Positions 44,121-52,267 of a DNA stretch of 64,000 nt are shown here, piece by piece. The DNA is from Anaerolineaceae bacterium (GTDB lineage Bacteria > Chloroflexota > Anaerolineae > Anaerolineales > Anaerolineaceae), in the NCBI GenBank assembly GCA_017417055.1, contig JAFPZX010000177.1:1-64000 (forward strand), in the 5' to 3' direction. The notes under the pieces were generated by a model. It saw nothing but the letters and a program-made list of their open reading frames with translations. It searched no databases and was not told the origin of the DNA. Numbering within the stretch: the first letter of the stretch is position 1; each line of letters opens with the position of its first letter. Position numbers and translations under genes: made by a program.

Positions 44121-44357
44121 TTTTGACTGATTTATAAAAAATGCTCATTTTTTCATGAAACAATTCCGGTTCTGCCGCCGTAATTTGCGGAGTAAATGCG
44201 GAACAGCAGTATTGACAGATGCGTGAATCGTAACAGCGATTGCGCCTCTAATTCGAAAAAACAGATGCGGTACTGCTTTCGCACGAAACAAGATATAATT
44301 ATTCAGTATAAGGTAACAGAAGAACTGTTCCGGGAAATCGGAATTTGTGGAGGAAAA

Positions 44358-44564
44358 ATGATTAAGAATAAGTATGCTGCATTTGTCTTGTATGTTATTG
44401 CATTTTTGGGATTATGGAATCTGGCAGATTATCTGTATACCACTTTTATTACGAGAGGGACATATCATTTTGCAGTGGGCACTGATCTCGCTCTCCCTGT
44501 TGTGATTGCAATTATCACCGGGTATCTTTTGTTTCTTATGAGAAGTACGGATTCAGAAAAATAG
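44358..44564 (+). CDS. Small two-pass membrane protein
   Basis: The product has 68 residues from ATG 44358, with GGAGG four bases upstream; a longer in-frame reading upstream lacks such a site. Two hydrophobic helices (AFVLYVIAFLGLWNLADYLY and LALPVVIAIITGYLLFLM) are joined by a short polar turn. I do not recognise a named family. It has no close partner; the next gene starts 172 bases later. Confidence 0.75.
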   Translation: MIKNKYAAFVLYVIAFLGLWNLADYLYTTFITRGTYHFAVGTDLALPVVIAIITGYLLFLMRSTDSEK

Positions 44565-44736
44565 CGGATTTTGAACCTGAAATCGGACTTGCCAATCAGT
44601 TATTTGAGAAAATAAATCCCAATTTGTCATAGGGATTAGCAAATAGGGGATAGTGTGGGTGCTCCCGAGAGAAATTATCCTTATTATTCCCTATCTCCTA
44701 TTCCCTGCAAACTAAGAGAAGATAGAGTAAGAGAAA

Positions 44737-45414
44737 ATGACCATAGAGAATACAGAATTATTTTATGAACAACCCACCGGCAGGTTCACACCGATCATCA
44801 TTGTCCATACTTTTGAAAAAGAAAGTGCAAACCTTTGGGAAGAATTAAAAGCCTTAGAATGTCAAAATTTCATTTTAGCGGCTGTTTCTGTTGAGAATTG
44901 GGAATCGGATCTTTCCCCCTGGAAAGCAAAGAAAGTGTTCAAAGGCGGTTCGGATTTCGGCAGCGGCGCGGACAAACAAATCGCGGTCCTTACTGACACA
45001 ATTCTCCCGCAAATCAGGCAGCAGACCGGAAGCAGCGAAGGTTCCTGTTATCTTGCCGGATATTCATTCGCGGGACTGTTTGCGCTGTACAGCCTGTATA
45101 GGACCACTGTCTTTTCAGGATCAGCATCCGTTTCCGGCTCACTATGGTTTCCCGGGTTTATCGATTTCTCCATGAAACACGAATTTCCGCGGAAACCCGA
45201 TGCCTTATATTTTTCTCTCGGAGACAAAGAAAGCAGCACCCGCAATGAAATCATGAAAACGGTCGGGGAAAACACGGAACAGCTGTTTAGCCATTACAAT
45301 AAGCTGAACATTAACTGTACGTATGAAACCAACCCTGGCAATCACTTTCAGGAACCGGAAAAACGACTTGCGAAAGGGATCGCCTGGCTGCTTAAAGAAG
45401 CGCGGATAAATTGA
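44737..45414 (+). CDS. Alpha/beta-hydrolase, putative esterase (Fes/IroE-like fold)
   Basis: The product has 225 residues. The nucleophile elbow is AGYSFAGLFALY; the following SASVSGSLWFPGF and YFSLGDKESST match the putative-esterase family that includes siderophore esterases and esterase D. The catalytic histidine is probably in NPGNHFQEPE. There is no signal peptide, so it acts in the cytosol. The substrate is unknown. Its stop at 45412-45414 abuts a degenerate repeat element. Confidence 0.85.
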   Translation: MTIENTELFYEQPTGRFTPIIIVHTFEKESANLWEELKALECQNFILAAVSVENWESDLSPWKAKKVFKGGSDFGSGADKQIAVLTDTILPQIRQQTGSSEGSCYLAGYSFAGLFALYSLYRTTVFSGSASVSGSLWFPGFIDFSMKHEFPRKPDALYFSLGDKESSTRNEIMKTVGENTEQLFSHYNKLNINCTYETNPGNHFQEPEKRLAKGIAWLLKEARIN

Positions 45415-45490
45415 GGGACGGGGACGGTTTTGCGCGAAGCGCTGAACTGTCCTCACGTCTTCATGGAAATTAAACAGCTCTAATTAGAAT
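45412..45490. repeat. Decayed MITE-like element
   Basis: The core GGGGACGGTTTTGCGC-GAA-GCGCTGAACTGTCC corresponds to the perfect hairpin at 32998-33034 but has accumulated mismatches. The right flank GGAAATTAAACAGC resembles an eroded terminal repeat. It lies between the esterase and the 216-residue membrane protein gene. Confidence 0.6.
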
Positions 45491-45543
45491 TAATTTACAC
45501 AATCCGGTTCAATCGGAAATATAAACTTTCAGGAGATTATCAA

Positions 45544-46194
45544 ATGAAATACGGAGAATCAATCTTTGACATTCTTTATCTTTTGTTCGCCATCATCAGC
45601 GGATGCCTGATCCTGGCTAAAGCCCAACACAAAACCGGGAAACTCATGGGATGGGCTGCGCTGATCCTCGGCTGCGGAGATGCATTTCACTTGGTACCGC
45701 GTGTACTGAATTACTTCTCAAATGCTGATATGACCGCGGCATTGGGAATCGGGAAAATGGTTACATCGATCACCATGACCATCTTCTATGTCCTGCTTTA
45801 CTACATTTGGCTGAGATATTTCCATGAAAGTGAAAACCGAACAATTTCAATCGCCATTTTGGCATTGGCCGCAGTCAGGATCATCCTCTGCTTTTTTCCG
45901 CAGAACAAATGGATCGAAAACAGCAGCGGCATGACATGGGGGATCATCCGCAACGTTCCCTTTGTGATTCTCGGTGCGATCATCTGTGCCTTGTTTTGGC
46001 AAAAACGAAACATCAGCCGGACATTCCGCTTCATGTGGCTTTATATTCTGCTTTCATTCATCTTTTATATTCCGGTAGCGGTTGCCGCAGGCATTCTCCC
46101 CATGCTGGGCATGCTGATGCTGCCGAAAACGATCTGCTATATTCTGATGATCATCGCATTCCTGAAAGCCGTCGGAATCATAGAGAAAAGCTAA
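45544..46194 (+). CDS. Seven-pass integral membrane protein, unknown
   Basis: The product has 216 residues with about seven hydrophobic helices and very short loops. Noticeable are GCGDAFHLVPRVLNYF in the second loop and SNADMTAALGIGKM. AGGAG lies seven bases before ATG 45544. Similar small proteins occur in anaerobic Firmicutes and Chloroflexota without known function. Its TAA stop is inside the end of a MITE-like element. Confidence 0.8.
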   Translation: MKYGESIFDILYLLFAIISGCLILAKAQHKTGKLMGWAALILGCGDAFHLVPRVLNYFSNADMTAALGIGKMVTSITMTIFYVLLYYIWLRYFHESENRTISIAILALAAVRIILCFFPQNKWIENSSGMTWGIIRNVPFVILGAIICALFWQKRNISRTFRFMWLYILLSFIFYIPVAVAAGILPMLGMLMLPKTICYILMIIAFLKAVGIIEKS

Positions 46195-46291
46195 GGAAAC
46201 GCTGATTAATTCCGGTGAAAGCGAGAGGACAGTTCCCCTCGTTCCTCGGGAGAACCGTCCCCGAGCTCCAATTAATCAGTACTTTCCTAAG
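46191..46291. repeat. MITE-like element, best-preserved copy
   Basis: The ends AAGGAAACGCTGATTAATT and AATTAATCAGTACTTTCCT form an inverted pair of about 20 bp. The core is GAGGACAGTTCCCCTCGTTC followed by GGGAGAACCGTCCCC. It matches 19257-19350 in opposite orientation. The left end contains the TAA stop of the preceding gene. Confidence 0.88.
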
Positions 46292-46390
46292 TTAAATGGG
46301 ACAAGGGGAATTCGCCGGTCTTCCTGGCTCTGGACACGCGGAAAACGTTCCCTTGTCCCTTGTTTTATGGATTATTCAGTTTTTTCCTAA
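46286..46390. repeat. Second MITE-like element, sharing an end with the first
   Basis: It begins at the CCTAAG that ends the previous element, with GGGACAAGGGGAA and TTCCCTTGTCCC as internal arms, and ends ATTATTCAGTTTTTTCCTAA. Its right end supplies the TAG stop of the convergent histidine phosphatase gene. The core is of the 31501-31598 subtype. Confidence 0.75.
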
Positions 46391-46956
46391 CACAATTCTT
46401 TCGGGATTCCAAACCAACCGTCACAACGTTCCGCGGCGTAAACGGAGCAGTTCCCGATATATTTGGACCAGTAACTCCCGTGGGATTCCGGCGTAAGCAC
46501 CTCCAGAAGCCCTTTCATTGCAATCGCGTGCGTAGAGATCAGAATATTCCCGTTTACATTTTTTATATCTTCCAAAAATGAGGCAGACCGAGCCAGCACC
46601 GAAGATAACTGTTCCATACCGTCCGGAGCGGGGTTATGTTCAAAATCACTGAAAAAGGTGAGAATTTCCGGCGGAGGGGATTTCAAATCAACACCTTCAT
46701 ACGGGCCATAATCCATTTCAATCAGCCGTTCATCAATCGTCACCGGTACACCCGGAGCAACGAGCTCCGCGGTCTGAACTGCCCGCTGTAAGGGAGAGGA
46801 ATAAATACGGTCAAATCTTATGCCCTTCGCGGCCAGCCATTCCCCCGCGGAGGCAGCCTGCTGCTTTCCGTTTTCATTCAGCGGAAGGTCGCTTCTGCCC
46901 TGCAGCGCGTTCGAATGGTTCAATTTTGTCTGTCCATGCCTGATAATGTAGATCAT
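46387..46956 (-). CDS. Histidine phosphatase family protein (phosphoglycerate-mutase-like)
   Basis: The product has 189 residues from ATG 46956 (MIYIIRHGQT); an upstream in-frame extension runs through a repeat and is rejected. The phosphohistidine motif is RHGQTKLNHSNALQGRSDLP; YSSPLQRAVQTAEL and ISTHAIAMKGLL supply the other active-site residues. Such enzymes act on phosphorylated metabolites such as alpha-ribazole phosphate or sugar phosphates. No cobalamin genes are near, so the substrate is open. Confidence 0.9.
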   Translation of the reverse strand: MIYIIRHGQTKLNHSNALQGRSDLPLNENGKQQAASAGEWLAAKGIRFDRIYSSPLQRAVQTAELVAPGVPVTIDERLIEMDYGPYEGVDLKSPPPEILTFFSDFEHNPAPDGMEQLSSVLARSASFLEDIKNVNGNILISTHAIAMKGLLEVLTPESHGSYWSKYIGNCSVYAAERCDGWFGIPKELC

Positions 46957-46993
46957 AAGCCTCTCTCTGAAGAAATAATTAACTATACACGTA

Positions 46994-47062
46994 GTACATG
47001 CGGGACTGATACACTGTGTTGTGTAAACCGACACAGGCGTGTCTGTCCCCATGTGCGTCACA
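46994..47062. repeat. GCACAT...ATGTGC palindrome family, copy 2
   Basis: On the complementary strand it reads GACGCACATGGGGACAGACA, then CGCCTGTGTCGG, then CAGTCCCGCATGTAC, matching the copies at 39753 and 47341. It lies upstream of the histidine phosphatase gene. Confidence 0.65.
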
Positions 47063-47195
47063 GCACTATTGGCAAGCACATAAAAAGCAGCAATTAGCTT
47101 TATAAAACTATTATAAATGCTTTTATCAGTTTTTCACTGCAAATCGATTTTACAGTATAATAAATGAGGACATGTGAGGTTACGATTCACAAAGC

Positions 47196-47411
47196 AGCCG
47201 GGGACTGTCCCTTCATGGGACTGTACCCGGCTCATAGTAAACCACAGCATTGGGGACAGTCCCCGATAGCAAATCCGTGAATTGCAGCCATGTGAGAAGG
47301 AAACATGCCATGAAAATCCAAAGTAAATATTCAGAACCTGAGCCACGCACATGGGGACAGGCACTCTTGTGTCGGCTTCACGACAGCAAGGTGCCAGTCC
47401 CCGATGTGCTC
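47196..47411. repeat. Cluster of GGGAC and GCACAT palindromes upstream of pgi
   Basis: Three elements are present. 47196-47232 pairs AGCCGGGGACTGTCCC with GGGACTGTACCCGGCT. A short GGGGACAGTCCCC lies at 47256-47268. A full GCACAT family copy spans 47341-47411 (GCACATGGGGACAGGCAC ... CAGTCCCCGATGTGC). They account for most of the 505-bp gap before pgi. I see no consensus promoter for pgi in what remains. Confidence 0.7.
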
Positions 47412-47461
47412 CGTTCCGAATAGATACAATCCAACGACAAAACAAGGATGGTCATTGATTT

Positions 47462-49042
47462 ATGAACTGGAATAATCTTGATACAATCTCAGCATTTGCA
47501 AAACTGAGCGAACTCAAAGGACATGTAAACCTTCAGGAAGCCATGTCCGGTGAAAACGGCGCCGAGCGTGTCGCGAAATACAGTGTTCCCATGGCCGGCG
47601 GACTGACCTATCACTACGCGGCCAAGCAGGTGGATGAAGAAATTCTCGACACACTTCAGGCACTGGCAGACGAGACCGAACTGACACAGAAATATGAAGC
47701 GCTTTACAACGGCGCAGTGATCAACACCGGTGAAAAACGTCTGGTCCTGCATCAGCTGACACGCGGCCAGCTGGGTAACGCGGTGATTGCCGACGGCGTC
47801 GACAAACGGGCTTTTTATGTCGGTGAACAGAAAAAGGCCGCTGAATTCGCCCAAAAGGTTCACGCCGGTGAAATCACCAATGAAAACGGAGAAAAATTCA
47901 CAACCGTTGTACAAATCGGTATCGGCGGAAGCGACCTGGGCCCCCGCGCGATGTATATCGCATTGGAAAACTGGGCAAAAGCCACCGGCAATTTCAAAAT
48001 GGAAGCCCGCTTTATCAGCAATGTCGACCCGGACGATGCCGCCTCTGTTTTGAAAAGCATTGACTGCGCCCATGCGCTTTTCGTTTTGGTCTCCAAATCC
48101 GGCACTACGCTCGAAACCCTCACCAACGAATCATTCGTTAAAGACGCGCTGAAGAATGCCGGTCTCGATCCGTCTAAACACATGGTCGCTGTCACCAGTG
48201 AGACATCTCCGCTGGCCAAAAGCGCTGATTACCTGGCTGCCTTTTTCATGGATGATTATATCGGCGGGCGTTACTCCTCCACATCCTGCGTGGGCGGAGC
48301 CATTCTCTCGCTGGCATTCGGTCCGGAAGTTTTCGAACGCTTCCTCAACGGCGCAGCAAAAGCGGATAAGACCGCCAAGAATTCTGATGTTCGCAAGAAT
48401 CCCGCCATGCTCGACGCGCTCATCGGTGTGTATGAACGCAATGTTCAGGGCTATCCTGCCACGGCCGTCCTGCCGTATTCCCAGGCGCTCAGCCGCTTCC
48501 CGGCTCACCTGCAGCAGCTGGATATGGAGTCCAACGGGAAATCCGTCAACCGCTTCGGTGAACCTGTGAAATACGTCACCGGTCCGGTCATTTTCGGCGA
48601 ACCGGGCACCAATGGTCAGCATTCATTCTATCAGCTGCTGCATCAGGGCACCGATATCGTCCCGCTGCAGTTCGTCGGGTTCAAAAAGAACCAGACCGGC
48701 ATGGATGTTCAAATCCAGGGTACCTCCAGCCAGCAGAAACTCTGCGCCAATGTGACTGCCCAAATCATGGCCTTCGCCTGCGGAAAAGACGACGAGAACC
48801 CCAACAAGAATTTCGCCGGCGGACGCCCTTCCAGCATTATCATCGGCGATCAGCTGACACCGGAAGCCCTCGGCGCACTGCTTTCCCACTTTGAAAACAA
48901 GGTCATGTTCCAGGGATTTGTCTGGAACCTCAACAGCTTCGACCAGGAAGGCGTACAGCTCGGGAAGGTTCTGGCAAAACGCGTTCTGGCGCACGAAACC
49001 GACGGAGCACTCCGCGCCTTCAGCGACCTTTTGGAAATCTGA
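47462..49042 (+). CDS. pgi: Glucose-6-phosphate isomerase
   Basis: The product has 526 residues. It interconverts glucose-6-phosphate and fructose-6-phosphate. Family marks are IGIGGSDLGPRAMY, VLVSKSGTTLETLTNE, GGRYSSTSCVGG, and the active-site region FYQLLHQGTDIVPLQF. ATG 47462 lies 11 bases after a weak AAGGA. Its product feeds the convergent phosphohexomutase, so the two together can supply glucose-1-phosphate for the CDP-sugar locus (inference). It is followed by two hairpin terminators. Confidence 0.96.
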   Translation: MNWNNLDTISAFAKLSELKGHVNLQEAMSGENGAERVAKYSVPMAGGLTYHYAAKQVDEEILDTLQALADETELTQKYEALYNGAVINTGEKRLVLHQLTRGQLGNAVIADGVDKRAFYVGEQKKAAEFAQKVHAGEITNENGEKFTTVVQIGIGGSDLGPRAMYIALENWAKATGNFKMEARFISNVDPDDAASVLKSIDCAHALFVLVSKSGTTLETLTNESFVKDALKNAGLDPSKHMVAVTSETSPLAKSADYLAAFFMDDYIGGRYSSTSCVGGAILSLAFGPEVFERFLNGAAKADKTAKNSDVRKNPAMLDALIGVYERNVQGYPATAVLPYSQALSRFPAHLQQLDMESNGKSVNRFGEPVKYVTGPVIFGEPGTNGQHSFYQLLHQGTDIVPLQFVGFKKNQTGMDVQIQGTSSQQKLCANVTAQIMAFACGKDDENPNKNFAGGRPSSIIIGDQLTPEALGALLSHFENKVMFQGFVWNLNSFDQEGVQLGKVLAKRVLAHETDGALRAFSDLLEI

Positions 49043-49060
49043 TTATTCCTGACATTATTA

Positions 49061-49097
49061 CGGGGACAGTCCCTTCGCAGGACAGTCCCCATTTTTT
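49061..49097 (+). terminator. pgi terminator made from a GGGAC palindrome
   Basis: GGGGACAGTCC and GGACAGTCCCC pair (A-A mismatch) around CTTCGCA and are followed by ATTTTTTT. This is a member of the dispersed hairpin family that also has the form of an intrinsic terminator. Confidence 0.8.
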
Positions 49098-49105
49098 TCA
49101 GTAAC

Positions 49106-49168
49106 AACTTAAACAACCTGTTCAGTTGATTCAATTCTGAGTCAACGAAAACAGGTCACTTTGACTCA
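49106..49168. repeat. TGAGTCA palindrome family, copy 3
   Basis: The left arm ACCTGTTCAGTTGATTCA and right arm TGAGTCAACGAAAACAGGTC, followed by ACTTTGACTCA, pair imperfectly; the outer left bases have decayed. It sits between two terminators. Confidence 0.75.
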
Positions 49169-49170
49169 AT

Positions 49171-49194
49171 AACGGGGAAGTCCCCGTTTTTTTA
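49171..49194 (+). terminator. Second terminator after pgi
   Basis: The stem ACGGGGA / TCCCCGT with an AG loop is followed by a seven-T run. It overlaps the end of the convergent phosphohexomutase gene. Confidence 0.85.
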
Positions 49195-50751
49195 TTTCAA
49201 ACACTCATGCGCGTCAAGGAATGGCTGGATTCGGTCTTTCATGATTTCCACACCACCGATCTCTTTTGATTCCAGATTGATCGGGATCACCGGGTCATGC
49301 AAAGACAGCCGGATCAAAAGCCAGCCTTTTACCTGGTCATCATCAAACGCTACGCGCACACCCTCATAATTCGGGCTGACCACATGGAAGCGGGAGTCCG
49401 AATCACAGAATTCCTTGAAATCCTCCAGAACCTGCTGTCCGTATAATTTGAAATCCGGAACCGTGATGTTCAGGCGCATTTCCGCTGCCTCCGCAGGCTG
49501 CTCTAACTTTTCAATAAGGGATTCGATTTTCCGCCCTTCCTTCATCAACTTCGCCATGCGGCAGATGATTTTGGTCGCGATGTAAGCACCATCATCTGAA
49601 AAATGATTCTCTTTAAAGGCCCCGTGCCCGGAAGTTTCGATCGCCAGTTCGCAGACCTCACCGGCGTTGTTCAGCTCAATGCCCTTGTCAATAACATTTT
49701 TATATCCCCGCTTGAACCGCAGATGTTTGAGTCCCAGCTCTTCCGTCAGGAAAACAGCCAGCTCATCCGAGGTAACGGAATCCGTCACAATTACCGAGCC
49801 GGGAGCCTGTTCCGCGACGATCACACCCAGCAATGCAATCAAGGTATTCCGGTTCACTTCCGTACCATCGGAAAAGACAACCGCACCACGGTCACCGTCG
49901 CAATCAAAAATAACGCCCAGGTCCGCTCTCGCGTCCAACGTTGCTTTGCGGGCTGCTTCCATAGCTGCCGCGTTTTCCGGGTTCGGGACATGATTCGGGA
50001 AAGTACCATCCGGATCCAGATAAACAGAACCGGAAATATCCGCGCCCAGCGGTTCCAGAATATCAGTGGCAAAGAATCCTGCCGCTCCATTTCCGGCGTC
50101 TTCCACAATGTGAAGGCCGGTGAGCGGTCTCTCGTAATCCTCCGCATTGACCTCCCGGCAGATCACATCCTTCATATGCGCACAATAAACAGCGCGCATA
50201 TCAAACGGTTCCGGGGCAATTGTTCCAAGCGGAAGGCTGCCAGTGGTCAGCAGCGTTTCGGAATCTTCTTCCGCAAATTGATCCGCAAGCGAAGCTGCCG
50301 CGTCCAGGATCCCGGTCAATTCCGCTTTCGAAAGAGCGCCATCTTTTGTGAAAAACTTCATTCCGTTCCGGTTGAAAGGCAGATGACTGGCGGTGATCAT
50401 CACAGCACCGTCGAAATCGCTTTTCGGCAGCAGTGTGGACTGGAACATCGCAGGGGTCGTGATCAACCCACAGTCATATGCCCGGGCAATCGAAAGACCC
50501 GTCAAACACGCCTGCTTGATCTGTTCCGCGGTCACCCGGCTGTCATGTCCGACGCCAATCCGCAATTCTGCCGGATCTTTCCCGCACTTTTCCGCAAGAA
50601 ATCCCGCAAAAGCCCTGGCGATAAATGTCACCAGCGGACCGGATAGCGTCAGTTTTTCCGTTTCCGTGGCAATCGCCGCACCGCGGACATCATTGCCATT
50701 TTGAACTGTTGTAAATAATTTTTTGGTTTCCATTGCTCCTGTCATCTCCAT
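49192..50751 (-). CDS. Phosphomannomutase/phosphoglucomutase family enzyme
   Basis: The product has 519 residues from ATG 50751, with AAGG about eight bases upstream (ATG 50733 is an alternative). The phosphoserine loop is TASHLPFNRNGMKFF, with LP in place of the usual NP; the metal loop is VIFDCDGDRGAVV; the sugar-binding loop is ETSGHGAFKENHF; and the phosphate-binding C-terminal domain has a substrate loop near NYEGVRVAF. It interconverts hexose-6- and hexose-1-phosphates. With pgi it links central carbon to sugar-nucleotide synthesis. Preference between mannose and glucose cannot be read. Confidence 0.92.
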   Translation of the reverse strand: MEMTGAMETKKLFTTVQNGNDVRGAAIATETEKLTLSGPLVTFIARAFAGFLAEKCGKDPAELRIGVGHDSRVTAEQIKQACLTGLSIARAYDCGLITTPAMFQSTLLPKSDFDGAVMITASHLPFNRNGMKFFTKDGALSKAELTGILDAAASLADQFAEEDSETLLTTGSLPLGTIAPEPFDMRAVYCAHMKDVICREVNAEDYERPLTGLHIVEDAGNGAAGFFATDILEPLGADISGSVYLDPDGTFPNHVPNPENAAAMEAARKATLDARADLGVIFDCDGDRGAVVFSDGTEVNRNTLIALLGVIVAEQAPGSVIVTDSVTSDELAVFLTEELGLKHLRFKRGYKNVIDKGIELNNAGEVCELAIETSGHGAFKENHFSDDGAYIATKIICRMAKLMKEGRKIESLIEKLEQPAEAAEMRLNITVPDFKLYGQQVLEDFKEFCDSDSRFHVVSPNYEGVRVAFDDDQVKGWLLIRLSLHDPVIPINLESKEIGGVEIMKDRIQPFLDAHECLK

Positions 50752-50851
50752 GATTCAGCCTTGTCTTTCAAAGCATAATTTCAGTTTGACTACATACCAT
50801 TATAACAAATTATCCGCCATTCATGTGTTTTCAAGAATGGCAGCTCACAAT

Positions 50852-50908
50852 CAGAAAAGTGACCTGTTTTGCTGATTCAATCTTGAACCGACAGAACAGG
50901 CTGATTTG
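50852..50908. repeat. TGAGTCA palindrome family, copy 4
   Basis: AAAAGTGACCTGTTTTGCTG pairs imperfectly with CGACAGAACAGGCTGATTTG. The end arms have lost the TGAGTCA match. It lies upstream of the phosphohexomutase and of the DUF3793 promoter. Confidence 0.7.
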
Positions 50909-50946
50909 TTTCTATATTAGAGAGTTTACAAAAATATTAGTTAGGC

Positions 50947-51002
50947 TTGACAAATTTTATAAAAATGATACACTAAGGTCATAAGTTAGTTATAATTAAC
51001 TT
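50947..51002 (+). promoter_or_regulatory. Promoter with 20-bp operator-like palindrome
   Basis: The -35 box TTGACA (50947-50952) and -10 box TACACT (50969-50974) are separated by 16 bases. Immediately downstream, 50983-51002 is AAGTTAGTTATAATTAACTT, a 20-bp palindrome with a single mismatched pair, placed at about +1 to +20, where a bound repressor would block initiation. ATTAGTTAGGC at 50937-50947 resembles half of it. The TTAG/CTAA-type sequence resembles DtxR/MntR-family metal-repressor sites; that link is inference. Confidence 0.7.
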
Positions 51003-51032
51003 TCGTATTTTTCAAATAACAGGAGTTGTAAT

Positions 51033-51581
51033 ATGTCGGATGAACTGGTAATTCGTCACTGCGCACCTACGATGGCAAACATCAAAACAGCAAATCTGTT
51101 CAGCTGCACATTTACCTCCCGTGAGGAAATGATCGAAGAAATACGCAAATTAAACCTAAGGCTGCGAAACAAAGGGGTCCGTGTCCTTGCACTTCAATTT
51201 ATCGACGGCCGCGGTTTGATTTATGTTTACAGGCCTAAACGTCTTTCTGTTGATCTAAAGAACTGTCTGGCCTGCAGTTTATTAAAAGACCATGGATATC
51301 CCTGCAATGATCAGAACATCTGTCTGCGCCATCTGATCCGCAGGCTGGAAGCTGGAGGAGAATTTCCTCATGAAATCGGATTGTTTCTCGGTTATCCTCC
51401 GGAGGACGTCAACGGATTCATAAACGATCCGAAAAACTGCAAATTCTGCGGAACATGGAAAGTTTACGGGGACGTGGAAGCTGCCAAATGTTGTTTTGCT
51501 AAATACCGCAAATGCATAGACCTGTACCATAAGCAGTGGAGCTGCGGAAAAAGTATCGAACGGTTAACTGTGACCGAATGA
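51033..51581 (+). CDS. DUF3793 family protein
   Basis: The product has 182 residues. It shows the features I associate with DUF3793: CAPTMANIKTANLFSCTF at the N terminus, ALQFIDGRGLIYVYRP, FPHEIGLFLGYPPEDVNGFI and NCKFCGTWKVYGD, with many cysteines (about 11). Family members often sit beside flavodoxin genes in anaerobes, as here (25 bases downstream). The biochemical role is unknown, and cysteine richness suggests metal or redox handling. AGGAG lies eight bases before ATG. Confidence 0.88.
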   Translation: MSDELVIRHCAPTMANIKTANLFSCTFTSREEMIEEIRKLNLRLRNKGVRVLALQFIDGRGLIYVYRPKRLSVDLKNCLACSLLKDHGYPCNDQNICLRHLIRRLEAGGEFPHEIGLFLGYPPEDVNGFINDPKNCKFCGTWKVYGDVEAAKCCFAKYRKCIDLYHKQWSCGKSIERLTVTE

Positions 51582-51606
51582 AATATATAACAGAAAGTGA
51601 GTAAAT

Positions 51607-52023
51607 ATGAAAATAGCTGTTGTTTTTTGGAGTGGAACCGGTAATACGGAAGCTATGGCAAATGCTGTCGCGGATGGAATCAAAAATGCCGGAGCGGAAG
51701 CTGTACTTCTGTCCGGACTTACCACTGATGAACTTGATTCTTATGACGCTTTCGCTTTTGGATGTCCCGCGATGGGTTCGGAAGAATTAGAGGATGGCGA
51801 ATTCGAGCCAATGTTCGCAGCACTTGAAGGGAAGCTGAATGGCAAAAAGATCGCTCTGTTCGGATCCTATGGCTGGGGCGACGGAGAATGGATGCGCAAT
51901 TGGGAAGAACGCTGCAAAAATGACGGAGCAGTGATTGCATGCGATTTTGTCATTGCTAATGAAGCACCGGATGACGACGCAATCGCTGCCTGCAAAGCGC
52001 TTGGTGCTGCCCTGGCAAAATAA
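51607..52023 (+). CDS. Flavodoxin
   Basis: The product has 138 residues, a short-chain flavodoxin. The FMN phosphate loop is FWSGTGNTEAMA; aromatic/loop regions FGCPAMGSEEL and FGSYGWGDGEWM hold the isoalloxazine. It is a one- or two-electron carrier that replaces ferredoxin under iron limitation in many bacteria. It follows DUF3793 within one operon under the operator-like palindrome, which fits iron-responsive control. Confidence 0.95.
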   Translation: MKIAVVFWSGTGNTEAMANAVADGIKNAGAEAVLLSGLTTDELDSYDAFAFGCPAMGSEELEDGEFEPMFAALEGKLNGKKIALFGSYGWGDGEWMRNWEERCKNDGAVIACDFVIANEAPDDDAIAACKALGAALAK

Positions 52024-52086
52024 CTAATATTACAGAATCCTGTTTCTATGGCTGCAAGGTATCCCGAAGGATACCTTGTACGCTTT

Positions 52087-52166
52087 AATACGCAGCACAT
52101 ATTGGACCGGCCCTTGTGCCGCAAAGCCGACATAAGCGTACAGGTTCCGATGTGCGGCATGGCAAT
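52087..52166. repeat. GCACAT...ATGTGC palindrome family, copy 4
   Basis: GCAGCACATATTGGACCGGC pairs with GGTTCCGATGTGCGGC at the ends, with an internal CCGACATAAG element matching the other copies in inverse. It separates flavodoxin from the CDF transporter gene. The stretch just before it (52060-52086) has GGTATCC...GGATACC, a small hairpin. Confidence 0.6.
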
Positions 52167-52225
52167 TTTGCCTCTTGCATTATGATTACAGCCAATTGCC
52201 ATTTAGTCAAATATTACCGGTAAAT

Positions 52226-52254
52226 TTTACAAAACTAACTTTCCATTTTATAGT
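52226..52254 (+). promoter_or_regulatory. Promoter of the CDF gene, near-leaderless
   Basis: TTTACA (52226-52231) and TATAGT (52249-52254) are spaced by 17 bases. The predicted start of transcription is only about six bases before ATG 52268, and no Shine-Dalgarno is present, so the message may be leaderless. Confidence 0.55.
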
Positions 52255-52267
52255 ATTATATATCTTT

